The position numbers were made by a program, and so were the translations under genes. 64,000 bases of DNA from Herbaspirillum seropedicae (lineage in GTDB: Bacteria; Pseudomonadota; Gammaproteobacteria; Burkholderiales; Burkholderiaceae_D): contig NZ_CP011930.1 of assembly GCF_001040945.1 (NCBI RefSeq), forward strand, positions 1,488,001 through 1,552,000. Reading direction: 5' to 3'. Under the pieces are notes generated by a model that had not been told where the DNA came from, ran no database searches, and saw nothing but the letters and a program-made list of their open reading frames with translations. Positions 56,404 through 64,000 of this stretch are shown in pieces. How positions within the stretch are numbered: the stretch's first letter is position 1; each line of letters begins with the position of its first letter.

Positions 56404-57009
56404 TCAATCCACAGCATAGGCCGCCAGGAAGGTCTCCACCGCCCGACCGACCATACGCTTCATGCGCGGTCGAGAGATCGCGCTTTCCAGTCCCAGCATC
56501 ATCGGCTTGACCGTTTCGCAATCAAGCAGGGCGCATAGCTGCAGCGTAGCCAGCATGGGGTCGGCCTGCTTCAGGCGACCGGCTTGCATCTGCCGGCTGA
56601 GGAAGGCGGCGATGCGCTCCATGCCCAACTTCGGGCCGCTTTCGTGGAAGCGCCGGCCAATGTCGCTGCGGCCGGATTCGGCCACGATCATCCTGTGGGT
56701 CTGCAAGGTGCTCTCCTGGCACAGGAAACTGACCGCCTTTTCGCCAAATACCTGCAAGGTCTTCTGCAGATCGCCGGTGTCTTTCTCCAGAGCCGCCAGG
56801 GCCGGCTCCATCTGTTTCTTCGCCTGTTCGTGGGTGACGGCCACGAACAGTTCTTCCTTCGATTTGAAATAACTGTACAGCGTCCCCTTGGAGCCGCCGA
56901 TGCGCGCTGAAATGCCCGCCATCGACGCGCCTTCGAACCCTTCTTCCAAAAATACTTCGGCCGCAGCGGCAAGAATGGCGTCGCGCCGCTCGGCAGTCTT
57001 TACCCTCAT
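56404..57009 (-). CDS. TetR-family repressor, divergent from RND pump
   Basis: A 201-residue TetR protein. The DNA-binding region is near the N-terminus (RRDAILAAAAEVFLEEGF, GGSKGTLYSYFKSKEELF). The ligand domain is AcrR/TtgR-like. It is divergent from the adaptor gene across a 145-bp gap that holds a palindrome ATACCG-N7-CGGTAT, its likely operator. It should repress the pump in the absence of ligand. Confidence 0.86.
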   Translation of the reverse strand: MRVKTAERRDAILAAAAEVFLEEGFEGASMAGISARIGGSKGTLYSYFKSKEELFVAVTHEQAKKQMEPALAALEKDTGDLQKTLQVFGEKAVSFLCQESTLQTHRMIVAESGRSDIGRRFHESGPKLGMERIAAFLSRQMQAGRLKQADPMLATLQLCALLDCETVKPMMLGLESAISRPRMKRMVGRAVETFLAAYAVD

Positions 57010-57099
57010 TTACAAGTCTCCATCATCAGTGCTGCTACGTGTCTTTTTCGTACAGATGTGTTCAGTATTGCTTGACCGGCTGGAATATGTCAATTAATA

Positions 57100-57118
57100 A
57101 TACCGTACAGTTCGGTAT
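57100..57118. promoter_or_regulatory. TetR-type operator candidate
   Basis: ATACCG-TACAGTT-CGGTAT, a perfect 6-bp inverted repeat with 7-bp spacer, 37 bp before the adaptor start. A weaker relative (CGTACAGATGTGTTCAGTATT) lies at about 57048-57068. Confidence 0.65.
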
Positions 57119-57154
57119 CGTTATAAACATATCTTCCCTTCCGGAGAATCCTTC

Positions 57155-58357
57155 ATGCGCACACCTCCCATTCCCAAGCCTGTCGCCGCGCTGACTGCGC
57201 TGGCCATCCTCAGCGTGCTCAGCGCTTGCGGCAAGCCGCCTGGCGGTGCGCCGCCTGCCGCTGGCACGCCGGTGCTGGGCGTGGTGACGGTGCATGCGCA
57301 GCCGGTGGAATTGCACACCGAGTTGCCGGGCCGTACCTCGCCCTACCAGATCGCCGACGTGCGCCCGCAGGTCAATGGCATCATCAAGGCGCGCAGTTTC
57401 CGTGAGGGCAGTGATGTCAAGGCGGGGCAGGTGCTGTACCAGATCAATCCGGCCAGCTACCAGGCCGCTTATGACAGCAGCGTAGCGGCCCTGGCCAAGG
57501 CCGAGGCCAGCGTCAGGACGGCCCGCCTGAAGGCCAGCCGCTACAAGGAGCTGGTCGCCATCAAGGCGGTCAGCCAGCAGGATTACGATGATGCCGTGGC
57601 CTCCCTGGGCGAGGCGGAGGCCGATGTCGGGTCGGCCCGCGCCAATGTGCAGACCAGTCGCATCAATCTCGATTACGCCAGGCTCGACGCGCCCATTTCC
57701 GGTCGCATCGGCAAGTCCAGCGTGACGCCGGGCGCGCTGGTGACGGCCAACCAGACCACGGCGCTGACCACCATCCAGCAGCTCGATCCCATCTATGTGG
57801 ACGTGACCCAGTCCAGCACCACCTGGCTCAACCTGAAGGAGGCCCTGGCCAATGGCCAGCTGGAGAAGTCGGGCAATGGCGCCAAGGTCAGGCTGGTCCT
57901 GGAAAACGGTCGTACCTATGCGCAGGAAGGAACCCTGCAATTCTCTGATGTGACGGTCAACCAGGACACCGGCGCGATCACCCTGCGCGCGATCTTCCCC
58001 AATCCCAAGACCGACCTGCTTCCGGGCATGTATGTGCGTGCGGTGTTGCAGGAGGGCGTGCGCCAGCAGGGCCTGCTGGTGCCGCAACAGGCGGTCAGTC
58101 GCGATGGCGCGGGCAAGCCGGTGGCCTTCGTGGTCAATGCCCAGGGCGTGGTGGAGCAGCGTGCGCTGGTGACGGACCGCGCCATTGGCGACCAATGGCT
58201 GGTCAGCAGTGGCCTCAAGGAAGGGGATCAGCTGGTGGTCGATGGCCAGCAGCGCGCCAGTGCGGGGGCCAAGGTGAAGGTGGTGCCGTGGACGCCCAAG
58301 GCCAGCCTCGCCAGTGTGGCCAACACCGCTGCCAGCGCTGCCGCTGGCGCGCATTGA
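57155..58357 (+). CDS. RND efflux periplasmic adaptor lipoprotein (AcrA/MexA type)
   Basis: A 400-residue membrane-fusion protein. The lipobox LSAC places the lipid-bearing cysteine at residue 25. A lipoyl/hairpin/beta-barrel order follows ([37 protein letters not shown]). It links the inner-membrane pump to the outer channel. It starts a three- to four-gene operon; a start codon for the pump lies 16 bp after its stop. It resembles Ttg/Mex/Ame pumps for solvents and aromatic drugs. Confidence 0.92.
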   Translation: MRTPPIPKPVAALTALAILSVLSACGKPPGGAPPAAGTPVLGVVTVHAQPVELHTELPGRTSPYQIADVRPQVNGIIKARSFREGSDVKAGQVLYQINPASYQAAYDSSVAALAKAEASVRTARLKASRYKELVAIKAVSQQDYDDAVASLGEAEADVGSARANVQTSRINLDYARLDAPISGRIGKSSVTPGALVTANQTTALTTIQQLDPIYVDVTQSSTTWLNLKEALANGQLEKSGNGAKVRLVLENGRTYAQEGTLQFSDVTVNQDTGAITLRAIFPNPKTDLLPGMYVRAVLQEGVRQQGLLVPQQAVSRDGAGKPVAFVVNAQGVVEQRALVTDRAIGDQWLVSSGLKEGDQLVVDGQQRASAGAKVKVVPWTPKASLASVANTAASAAAGAH

Positions 58358-58373
58358 ACAGCGAGGACAGATC

Positions 58374-61300
58374 ATGGCCCGCTTCTTCATTGACCGCCCC
58401 ATCTTCGCCTGGGTGCTCGCCATCATCGTCATGCTGGCCGGCATCGTCTCGGTGCTGACCTTGCCGATTGCCCAGTATCCCGCCATCGCACCACCGGCCA
58501 TCGCCATCACGGCCAATTATCCCGGCGCATCGGCCAAGACGCTGGAAGACACCGTGACCCAGATCATCGAGCAAAAGATGAAGGGTCTGGACCGCCTCAG
58601 CTACATGGCCTCCACCAGCGAATCCTCGGGCAGCGTGACCATCACGCTGACCTTCGAGAACGGCACCAATCCAGACACGGCCCAGGTGCAGGTGCAGAAC
58701 AAGCTCTCGCTGGCCACGCCCTTGCTGCCTTCGGAAGTGCAGCAGCAGGGCATCACGGTGACCAAGTCGGCCACCAACTTCCTCAACGTGCTGGCCTTTA
58801 CCTCGGAAGATGGCAGCATGAGCGGTTCGGACCTCTCCGATTACGTGGCGGCCAATGTGCAGGACGCCATCAGCCGGGTGGAGGGGGTGGGAGATACGAC
58901 GCTGTTTGGCTCGCAATACGCCATGCGCATCTGGCTCGATCCCAACAAGCTCAACAGCTATGGCTTGACGCCCCTGGACGTGAAGAACGCCATCCAGGCG
59001 CAGAACGCCCAGGTGTCATCGGGCCAACTGGGCGGCCTGCCGGCTGCGGAGAACCAGCAGATCAACGCGACCATCACCGCCCAGACGCGCCTGCGCACGG
59101 CTGACCAGTTCCAGAACATCGTCTTGCGCACCCTCACCGGCGGCGCCCAGGTCAAGCTGCGCGATGTGGCCCGCATCGAACTGGGCAGCGAGAGCTATAC
59201 CTCGGTGGGTCGCTACAACGGCAAGCCTGCGGCCGGCTTGGCCATCAAGCTGGCCACCGGCGCCAATGCGCTCGATACCGTCAAGGCCATCGACAAGCGC
59301 GTGGCCGAGCTGGAGAAGTTCTTCCCGACCGGCATGAAGGTGCAGAAGCCCTATGACACCACGCCCTTCGTGCGCATCTCCATCGAAGAAGTGGTGCGTA
59401 CTCTCATCGAAGCGGTGGTGCTGGTGTTCCTGGTGATGTACCTGTTCCTGCAGAATTTCCGCGCGACCCTCATCCCGACCATTGCCGTGCCGGTGGTGCT
59501 GCTGGGGACCTTTGGCGTGCTGGCGGTGTTCGGTTTCACCATCAATACCCTGACCATGTTTGCCATGGTGCTGGCCATCGGCCTGCTGGTGGACGATGCC
59601 ATCGTGGTGGTGGAAAACGTCGAGCGGGTGATGTCCGAAGAGGGCCTGCCACCCAAGCAAGCCACCCGCAAGTCCATGGGCCAGATCAGCGGCGCACTGG
59701 TGGGCGTGGCGCTGGTGCTGGCGGCGGTGTTCGTGCCGATGGCTTTCTTCAGTGGGTCTACCGGGGTGATCTATCGCCAGTTCTCCATCACCATCGTCTC
59801 GGCCATGACCCTCTCGGTACTGGTGGCCCTCGTGCTCACGCCAGCGCTGTGCGCCACGCTGCTCAAGCCAGCGGCCAAGGGCCATGCGCTGGCGACGACC
59901 GGTTTCTTCGGCTGGTTCAACCGTCAGTTCGACCGCAGCAATATCCGCTACCAGGGCATCGTGCGCCACATGCTGGGACGCGGCTGGCGCTACATGGCCG
60001 CTTACGCCGTGCTGCTGGCGCTGGTGGTGGCGGGCTTCATGAAGTTGCCGGTGGGCTTCCTGCCGGACGAAGACCAGGGCACGCTGTTTGCCATCATGCA
60101 GTTACCCTCGGGCGCGACCAAGGCGCGCACCGATGAGGTGATCCGCCAGGTCGAGCAGCATTTCCTGGTGGACCAGAAGGAGGCCGTCTCCGGCGTCTTT
60201 GCGGTGTCCGGCTTCAGCTTCGCCGGCAGCGGCCAGAACATGGGCTTTGCCTTCATCAAGCTCAAGCCCTGGGATGAGCGCAAGGGGCCGGGACTGTCGG
60301 TGACCGACGTGGCGGCCAAGGCCGGTGCGGCCTTCGCCAACATCCGTGATGCTCGTGTGTTTGCCTTCGCGCCGCCGGCGGTCTCTGAACTGGGCAACGC
60401 TACCGGCTTCGACCTGATGTTGAAGGATGAGGCCAATCTCGGTCATGCCGCCCTGATGCAAGCGCGCAACCAGTTGCTGGGCGAGCTGATGCAAGACAAG
60501 CGCCTGGTGGCGGTGCGCCCCAATGGTCTGGAAGATACGCCGGAGTTTCGTCTGAGCGTCGATACCGACAAGGCCGGCGCGCTGGGTGTAGCGATGTCCG
60601 ACATCAATGACACCATCGCCACCGCTTGGGGCAGCAGCTACGTCAATGACTTCATCGACAAGGGCCGGGTCAAGAAGGTGATGCTGCAAGGTGATGCGCA
60701 GTACCGCATGCTGCCCTCCGATGTGGATCGCTGGTATGTGCGCAACAGCGCCGGCACCATGGTTCCGTTCTCGGCTTTCTCGACGGCCTCGTGGACCTCG
60801 GGCTCCCCCCGCCTGGAGCGATATAACGGTGTGCCCTCCATGGAAATCCTCGGCATGGCGCTGCCGGGCGCAGCCTCCAGCGGCGAGGCCATGGCCATCG
60901 TCGAAGCGGCGCTGGCCAAGATGCCGCCGGGCATCGGTTATGAGTGGACTGGCCTGTCGCTGCAGGAAAAGGCTTCCAGCGGCAAGACCGGCATCCTCTA
61001 TGGCGTTTCCATCCTGATCGTGTTCCTGGCGCTGGCGGCCTTGTATGAAAGCTGGGCGGTGCCGTTCTCGGTGATCCTGGTGGTGCCGCTGGGGGTGTTC
61101 GGGGCGCTCTTGGGCGCGATGCTGACCTGGAAGATGAACGACGTCTACTTCCAGGTGGGGCTGTTGACTACCATCGGCCTGGCCTGCAAGAACGCCATCC
61201 TGATCGTCGAATTCGCCAAGGATCTCTACGAGCACGGCAAGAGCCTGGTGGAGGCCACCATGGAGGCGGTGCGCATGCGACTGCGACCTATCCTGATGAC

Positions 61301-61523
61301 TTCGCTGGCCTTCATCCTGGGCGTGCTGCCGATGGTGCTGGGCAGTGGCGCTGGCGCCGGTGCGCAGCATGCGCTGGGCACGGCGGTGATTGGCGGGATG
61401 CTCTCGGGCACGGTGCTGGCGGTGTTCTTCGTGCCGCTGTTCTTCGTGATCATCATGACACTGTTTGGCCGCAAGCCGGCTGACGCGCCGCAAGGCCAAC
61501 CTGCCATTTCCCCGGAGCATTGA
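58374..61523 (+). CDS. RND efflux inner-membrane transporter (AcrB/MexB type)
   Basis: A 1049-residue proton-driven exporter of the HAE-1 family. The N-terminus [14 protein letters not shown], the proton-relay helix [18 protein letters not shown] with paired Asp, and the second-half [17 protein letters not shown] are all present. Twelve membrane helices and two large periplasmic loops fit the usual length. GCGAGGAC precedes the ATG at 58374. Likely cargo is hydrophobic or aromatic compounds; specificity is not predictable. Confidence 0.95.
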   Translation: MARFFIDRPIFAWVLAIIVMLAGIVSVLTLPIAQYPAIAPPAIAITANYPGASAKTLEDTVTQIIEQKMKGLDRLSYMASTSESSGSVTITLTFENGTNPDTAQVQVQNKLSLATPLLPSEVQQQGITVTKSATNFLNVLAFTSEDGSMSGSDLSDYVAANVQDAISRVEGVGDTTLFGSQYAMRIWLDPNKLNSYGLTPLDVKNAIQAQNAQVSSGQLGGLPAAENQQINATITAQTRLRTADQFQNIVLRTLTGGAQVKLRDVARIELGSESYTSVGRYNGKPAAGLAIKLATGANALDTVKAIDKRVAELEKFFPTGMKVQKPYDTTPFVRISIEEVVRTLIEAVVLVFLVMYLFLQNFRATLIPTIAVPVVLLGTFGVLAVFGFTINTLTMFAMVLAIGLLVDDAIVVVENVERVMSEEGLPPKQATRKSMGQISGALVGVALVLAAVFVPMAFFSGSTGVIYRQFSITIVSAMTLSVLVALVLTPALCATLLKPAAKGHALATTGFFGWFNRQFDRSNIRYQGIVRHMLGRGWRYMAAYAVLLALVVAGFMKLPVGFLPDEDQGTLFAIMQLPSGATKARTDEVIRQVEQHFLVDQKEAVSGVFAVSGFSFAGSGQNMGFAFIKLKPWDERKGPGLSVTDVAAKAGAAFANIRDARVFAFAPPAVSELGNATGFDLMLKDEANLGHAALMQARNQLLGELMQDKRLVAVRPNGLEDTPEFRLSVDTDKAGALGVAMSDINDTIATAWGSSYVNDFIDKGRVKKVMLQGDAQYRMLPSDVDRWYVRNSAGTMVPFSAFSTASWTSGSPRLERYNGVPSMEILGMALPGAASSGEAMAIVEAALAKMPPGIGYEWTGLSLQEKASSGKTGILYGVSILIVFLALAALYESWAVPFSVILVVPLGVFGALLGAMLTWKMNDVYFQVGLLTTIGLACKNAILIVEFAKDLYEHGKSLVEATMEAVRMRLRPILMTSLAFILGVLPMVLGSGAGAGAQHALGTAVIGGMLSGTVLAVFFVPLFFVIIMTLFGRKPADAPQGQPAISPEH

Positions 61524-61524
61524 G

Positions 61525-63021
61525 ATGAAGCCTTCCCTTTCTACCCGTTCCCCGGTGCTGCCCATGATGTTGCCGGTGATGCTGGCCATGCTGCTGGGTG
61601 GCTGCACCCTGATGCCTGACTACCATCGTCCCGACGCCCCGGTGGCGGCGCACTTTGCCGGCGCCGACAGCAAGAACGCAGCCGGCGCCAGCAGCGCGCC
61701 AGTGGTGGCCGATATCGGCTGGCGCGATGTCTTCACCGATCCTTCCTTGCAGCAGGTCATTGCGCTGGCGCTGGAGAACAACCGTGACCTGCGCGTGGCC
61801 GTGCTCAACATCGAGAAGGCGCGCGCCCAGTATGGCGTGCAGCGCGCGGCCCTGTTCCCCTCCATTAAGGCGGCCACCAGCGAAACGGCCAGTCGCACAC
61901 CGGGCGATCTCTCCAGCACCGGCAGCGCCCTGACCAGCCGCAGCTATACCGCTACGCTGGGCTTCAGCGCCTACGAGCTGGATCTGTTCGGCCGCGTGCG
62001 CAGCCTCAAGGAGCAGGCGCTGCAATCCTTCCTCTCCACTGCCGAGGCGCGCCGCAGTACTCAGATCAGTCTGATTGCCGAAGTGGCCACCGCCTGGCTG
62101 ACCCTGGCGTCGGACCAGGATCGCCTGCGCCTGGCCCAGGACACCCTGGAAAGCCAGAGCAGCAGTTACGCGCTCACGCAACGCAGTTTCGAACTGGGCT
62201 CGTCCTCTGCACTGACCCTGCGGCAGGCCCAGACCAGCGTGGAGAGCGCCCGCGTGGATGTGGAGAGCTATACCGCCCAGGTCGACCAGGACCGCAATGC
62301 GCTGGTGCTGTTGGTGGGCAAGGACTTGCCGACAGCGCTGTTGCCGCAGGGCCTGCCCGATACGCGGCTGGCTGCGGCCAGCCCGCTGGCGACCATCCCA
62401 CCGGGACTGCCCTCGGACCTGCTGCAACGGCGCGCTGACATCGTGCAGGCCGAACGCGACCTGCGCGCGGCCAATGCCAACATCGGCGCGGCGCGCGCGG
62501 CCTTCTATCCCAGCATCACCCTGACCGTCAATGCCGGTACTGCCAGCGCCCGTCTGGCGGGCTTGTTCAAGGGGGGATCGGGATCGTGGAGCTTCGTGCC
62601 GCAGATTTCCCTGCCCATCTTCGACGGCGGCGCCAACCAGGCCAACCTGGATATCGCCACCGTCAGCCGCGACATCTCGGTGGCGCAATACGAGAAGGCC
62701 ATCCAGACCGCCTTCCGCGAAGTCTCCGACGCCCTGGCCCAGCGCAATACCCTGGGCCGCCAGCTACAGGCCCAGGAGGCGCTGGTGCAGGCCAGCGACG
62801 AGGCCTTCCGCTTGTCGCAGGCGCGCTACCACAGCGGGGTGGACAGTTACCTCACGGTGCTGGATTCGCAGCGCACGCTGTACTCGGCGCAGAAGAACCT
62901 GATCGGCACCCAGCTCTCGCGCTGGACCAATCTGGTGACCTTCTACAAGACCCTCGGTGGCGGCTGGGTGGAGCGTACGGGAACGCCGGCGGCCAGCGAT
63001 ATTGCCACGCAGGAGCCGTGA
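61525..63021 (+). CDS. RND outer-membrane channel lipoprotein (NodT/OprM type)
   Basis: A 498-residue outer-membrane factor. The lipobox LGGC gives a lipid-modified Cys27, and the first mature residues [13 protein letters not shown] are typical. The repeated coil-and-strand layout ([18 protein letters not shown] and GFxA-type repeats; [13 protein letters not shown]) marks the family. It begins 1 bp after the pump stop. The gene overlaps the next regulator by one base. Confidence 0.93.
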   Translation: MKPSLSTRSPVLPMMLPVMLAMLLGGCTLMPDYHRPDAPVAAHFAGADSKNAAGASSAPVVADIGWRDVFTDPSLQQVIALALENNRDLRVAVLNIEKARAQYGVQRAALFPSIKAATSETASRTPGDLSSTGSALTSRSYTATLGFSAYELDLFGRVRSLKEQALQSFLSTAEARRSTQISLIAEVATAWLTLASDQDRLRLAQDTLESQSSSYALTQRSFELGSSSALTLRQAQTSVESARVDVESYTAQVDQDRNALVLLVGKDLPTALLPQGLPDTRLAAASPLATIPPGLPSDLLQRRADIVQAERDLRAANANIGAARAAFYPSITLTVNAGTASARLAGLFKGGSGSWSFVPQISLPIFDGGANQANLDIATVSRDISVAQYEKAIQTAFREVSDALAQRNTLGRQLQAQEALVQASDEAFRLSQARYHSGVDSYLTVLDSQRTLYSAQKNLIGTQLSRWTNLVTFYKTLGGGWVERTGTPAASDIATQEP

Positions 63022-63635
63022 TGGCGCGCGCCGACCAGACCCGGGCGCTCCTGCTCGATGCCGCCCTGGCGGCCTTCGCCCGACGTGGTGTGCGCGCCAC
63101 CACGCTGGAACATGTGGCGGCCAGCGCGGCGTTGACGCGGGGGGCGGTGTATTGGCATTTCCCGGACAAGAAGGCGCTGGTGACGGCGGTCTTCGAGGAG
63201 ATGCGTTGGCCCTTCGAGCTGGGTGAGGATCTGTCGGCTTACCATGCCTGCGACAATCCGCTGGGCTTGCTGCGCGAAGTCCTGTGGCTGCAGATGCGTC
63301 AAGGCGTGGCCGACCTGCGGCAGCGTCGGCGCATGGAAATCGTGCTGCGCTATCGGGGCACGCCCGAGCTGCCAGAAGAGTTGTCGCTGCGTCTGGAAAC
63401 GATGATCCTGCGTGCCGTGAGCGAGCTGACCGCGGTCATCAACATCGCCTATGAGCGCGGCACCTTGCGACGCGGGCTCACGCCCATCGACGTGGCGCGC
63501 AGCATCGTGGCCGCCAGCCTGGGTGTCATTGCCGAAAACATGGATGATGCCCAGGCCGCACCGGAAGGCTATTTCTATCTCACCCCAGGGCTGGTGCTGG
63601 TGGGGGCCAGCACGCTGGCGCTGGAGGACGCCTGA
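63021..63635 (+). CDS. TetR-family regulator at end of RND operon
   Basis: A 204-residue AcrR/TtgR-like repressor. The DNA-binding helix region is FARRGVRATTLEHVAASAALTRGAVYWHFPDKKALV. Its ATG shares one base with the channel stop (TGATG), so it is co-transcribed with the pump. A second regulator in addition to the divergent TetR gives the operon two controls, one of them autoregulatory. It may respond to a different ligand. Confidence 0.88.
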   Translation: MARADQTRALLLDAALAAFARRGVRATTLEHVAASAALTRGAVYWHFPDKKALVTAVFEEMRWPFELGEDLSAYHACDNPLGLLREVLWLQMRQGVADLRQRRRMEIVLRYRGTPELPEELSLRLETMILRAVSELTAVINIAYERGTLRRGLTPIDVARSIVAASLGVIAENMDDAQAAPEGYFYLTPGLVLVGASTLALEDA

Positions 63636-64000
63636 GCGGCCAGGGCAGGGTGAGTGGCGACGGGCTTTCCTGTCTGTGTTCTCGCCATGATTTAATCGTT
63701 TATATCAAATGTATCGATTTATCGTGGTTATTTTATAAAAGCGGGGAGGGTGTTGCCGCCCTGCAAGCGCTGATCAATCCCCGTTACTCCTGTCGGGTCG
63801 ACCGGTGGCGATTCCGTTTGATGCTCCATCAGGCCAGTGTTTGGAGGGATTTTCTTCCCCTCGTCGCCAGGTCGGCTGCTTGCCTTTCCAACAAGCTGTG
63901 GCGGCAATGCCTCGCCAAAACTCATATAAAAACATATTTATCGAATATATTAAATAAATCGTTTACAGTTGTCTGGACGAGTTCGTGAATCGGGCTCAAC
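63636..64000. other. 365-bp AT-rich end of window, no gene seen
   Basis: After the TetR gene the sequence turns AT-rich (about 63690-63740 and 63920-63970, with ATCGATTTATCG and ATATTAAATAAATCG). Open frames here are short and lack ribosome sites or family-like sequence. It is probably the promoter region of a gene to the right. Confidence 0.5.

Noticed and set aside
63650..63988. A 112-codon frame at the right end
   Set aside because: AT-rich, no ribosome site, no recognisable pattern, and it crosses probable promoter DNA.

Overview
The window is about 64 kb of GC-rich, densely coded DNA from a Gram-negative, aromatic-degrading bacterium. The porins, the RND pump, the AAHS-type transporters, and the ben, nic and auxin-degradation (iac) gene sets together suggest a betaproteobacterium of the Burkholderiales, most likely a Herbaspirillum-like plant associate (inference; no rRNA or marker gene is present). 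No tRNA, rRNA, CRISPR array, transposase or phage gene was found. Almost everything is metabolic, and three degradation routes lie side by side.

Bases 1-9291 carry the catechol and benzoate block. It runs catB (cut by the window edge), catA, benABCD, a RidA-like gene, benK and benE, all on the + strand. Benzoate is dihydroxylated and dehydrogenated to catechol, which CatA cleaves in the ortho mode. A 270-bp nested palindromic element separates benK from benE. Bases 9310-12113 hold two overlapping dynamin-like GTPase genes. Bases 12293-14923 hold two small exported proteins, a membrane cytochrome b and a Tat-type lipoprotein molybdopterin oxidoreductase.

Bases 14945-33697 are a nicotinate degradation (nic) cluster. 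A divergent control region (18349-18749) separates a leftward pair (NicA-like iron-sulfur protein plus a triheme protein with a degenerate Mo domain) from rightward nicE, nicD, nicX, nicF and a catalytic Mo subunit. A NicR-like repressor, a flavin-reductase-like gene, a PAS chemoreceptor, a porin, xdhC, nicC, nicT and a MobA-like nucleotidyltransferase follow. Active-site residues of NicC, NicX, NicD and NicE fall at or close to the positions known for the Pseudomonas putida enzymes. A GTGTAYACATT-like box recurs in each AT-rich promoter gap.

Bases 34101-55575 hold a chemoreceptor and then a rearranged iac cluster for indole-3-acetic acid. It has a FixJ-like regulator, iacG, leftward iacF-iacD-iacC-iacH, a LysR regulator, a porin, a PAS histidine kinase, and rightward iacA-iacB-iacE. 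A branched-chain-type ABC importer (with a fused permease-ATPase), a ketopantoate-reductase-like gene and a class II aldolase-like gene follow. The Iac route ends in catechol, so it joins the benzoate route at the catA and catB genes at the left end. No iacI homologue was seen.

Bases 55585-63635 hold a proline-rich membrane-anchored protein and a complete RND efflux operon flanked by two TetR regulators. The last 365 bases are AT-rich with no credible gene. All functions are read from sequence motifs and gene context; no database search was run.
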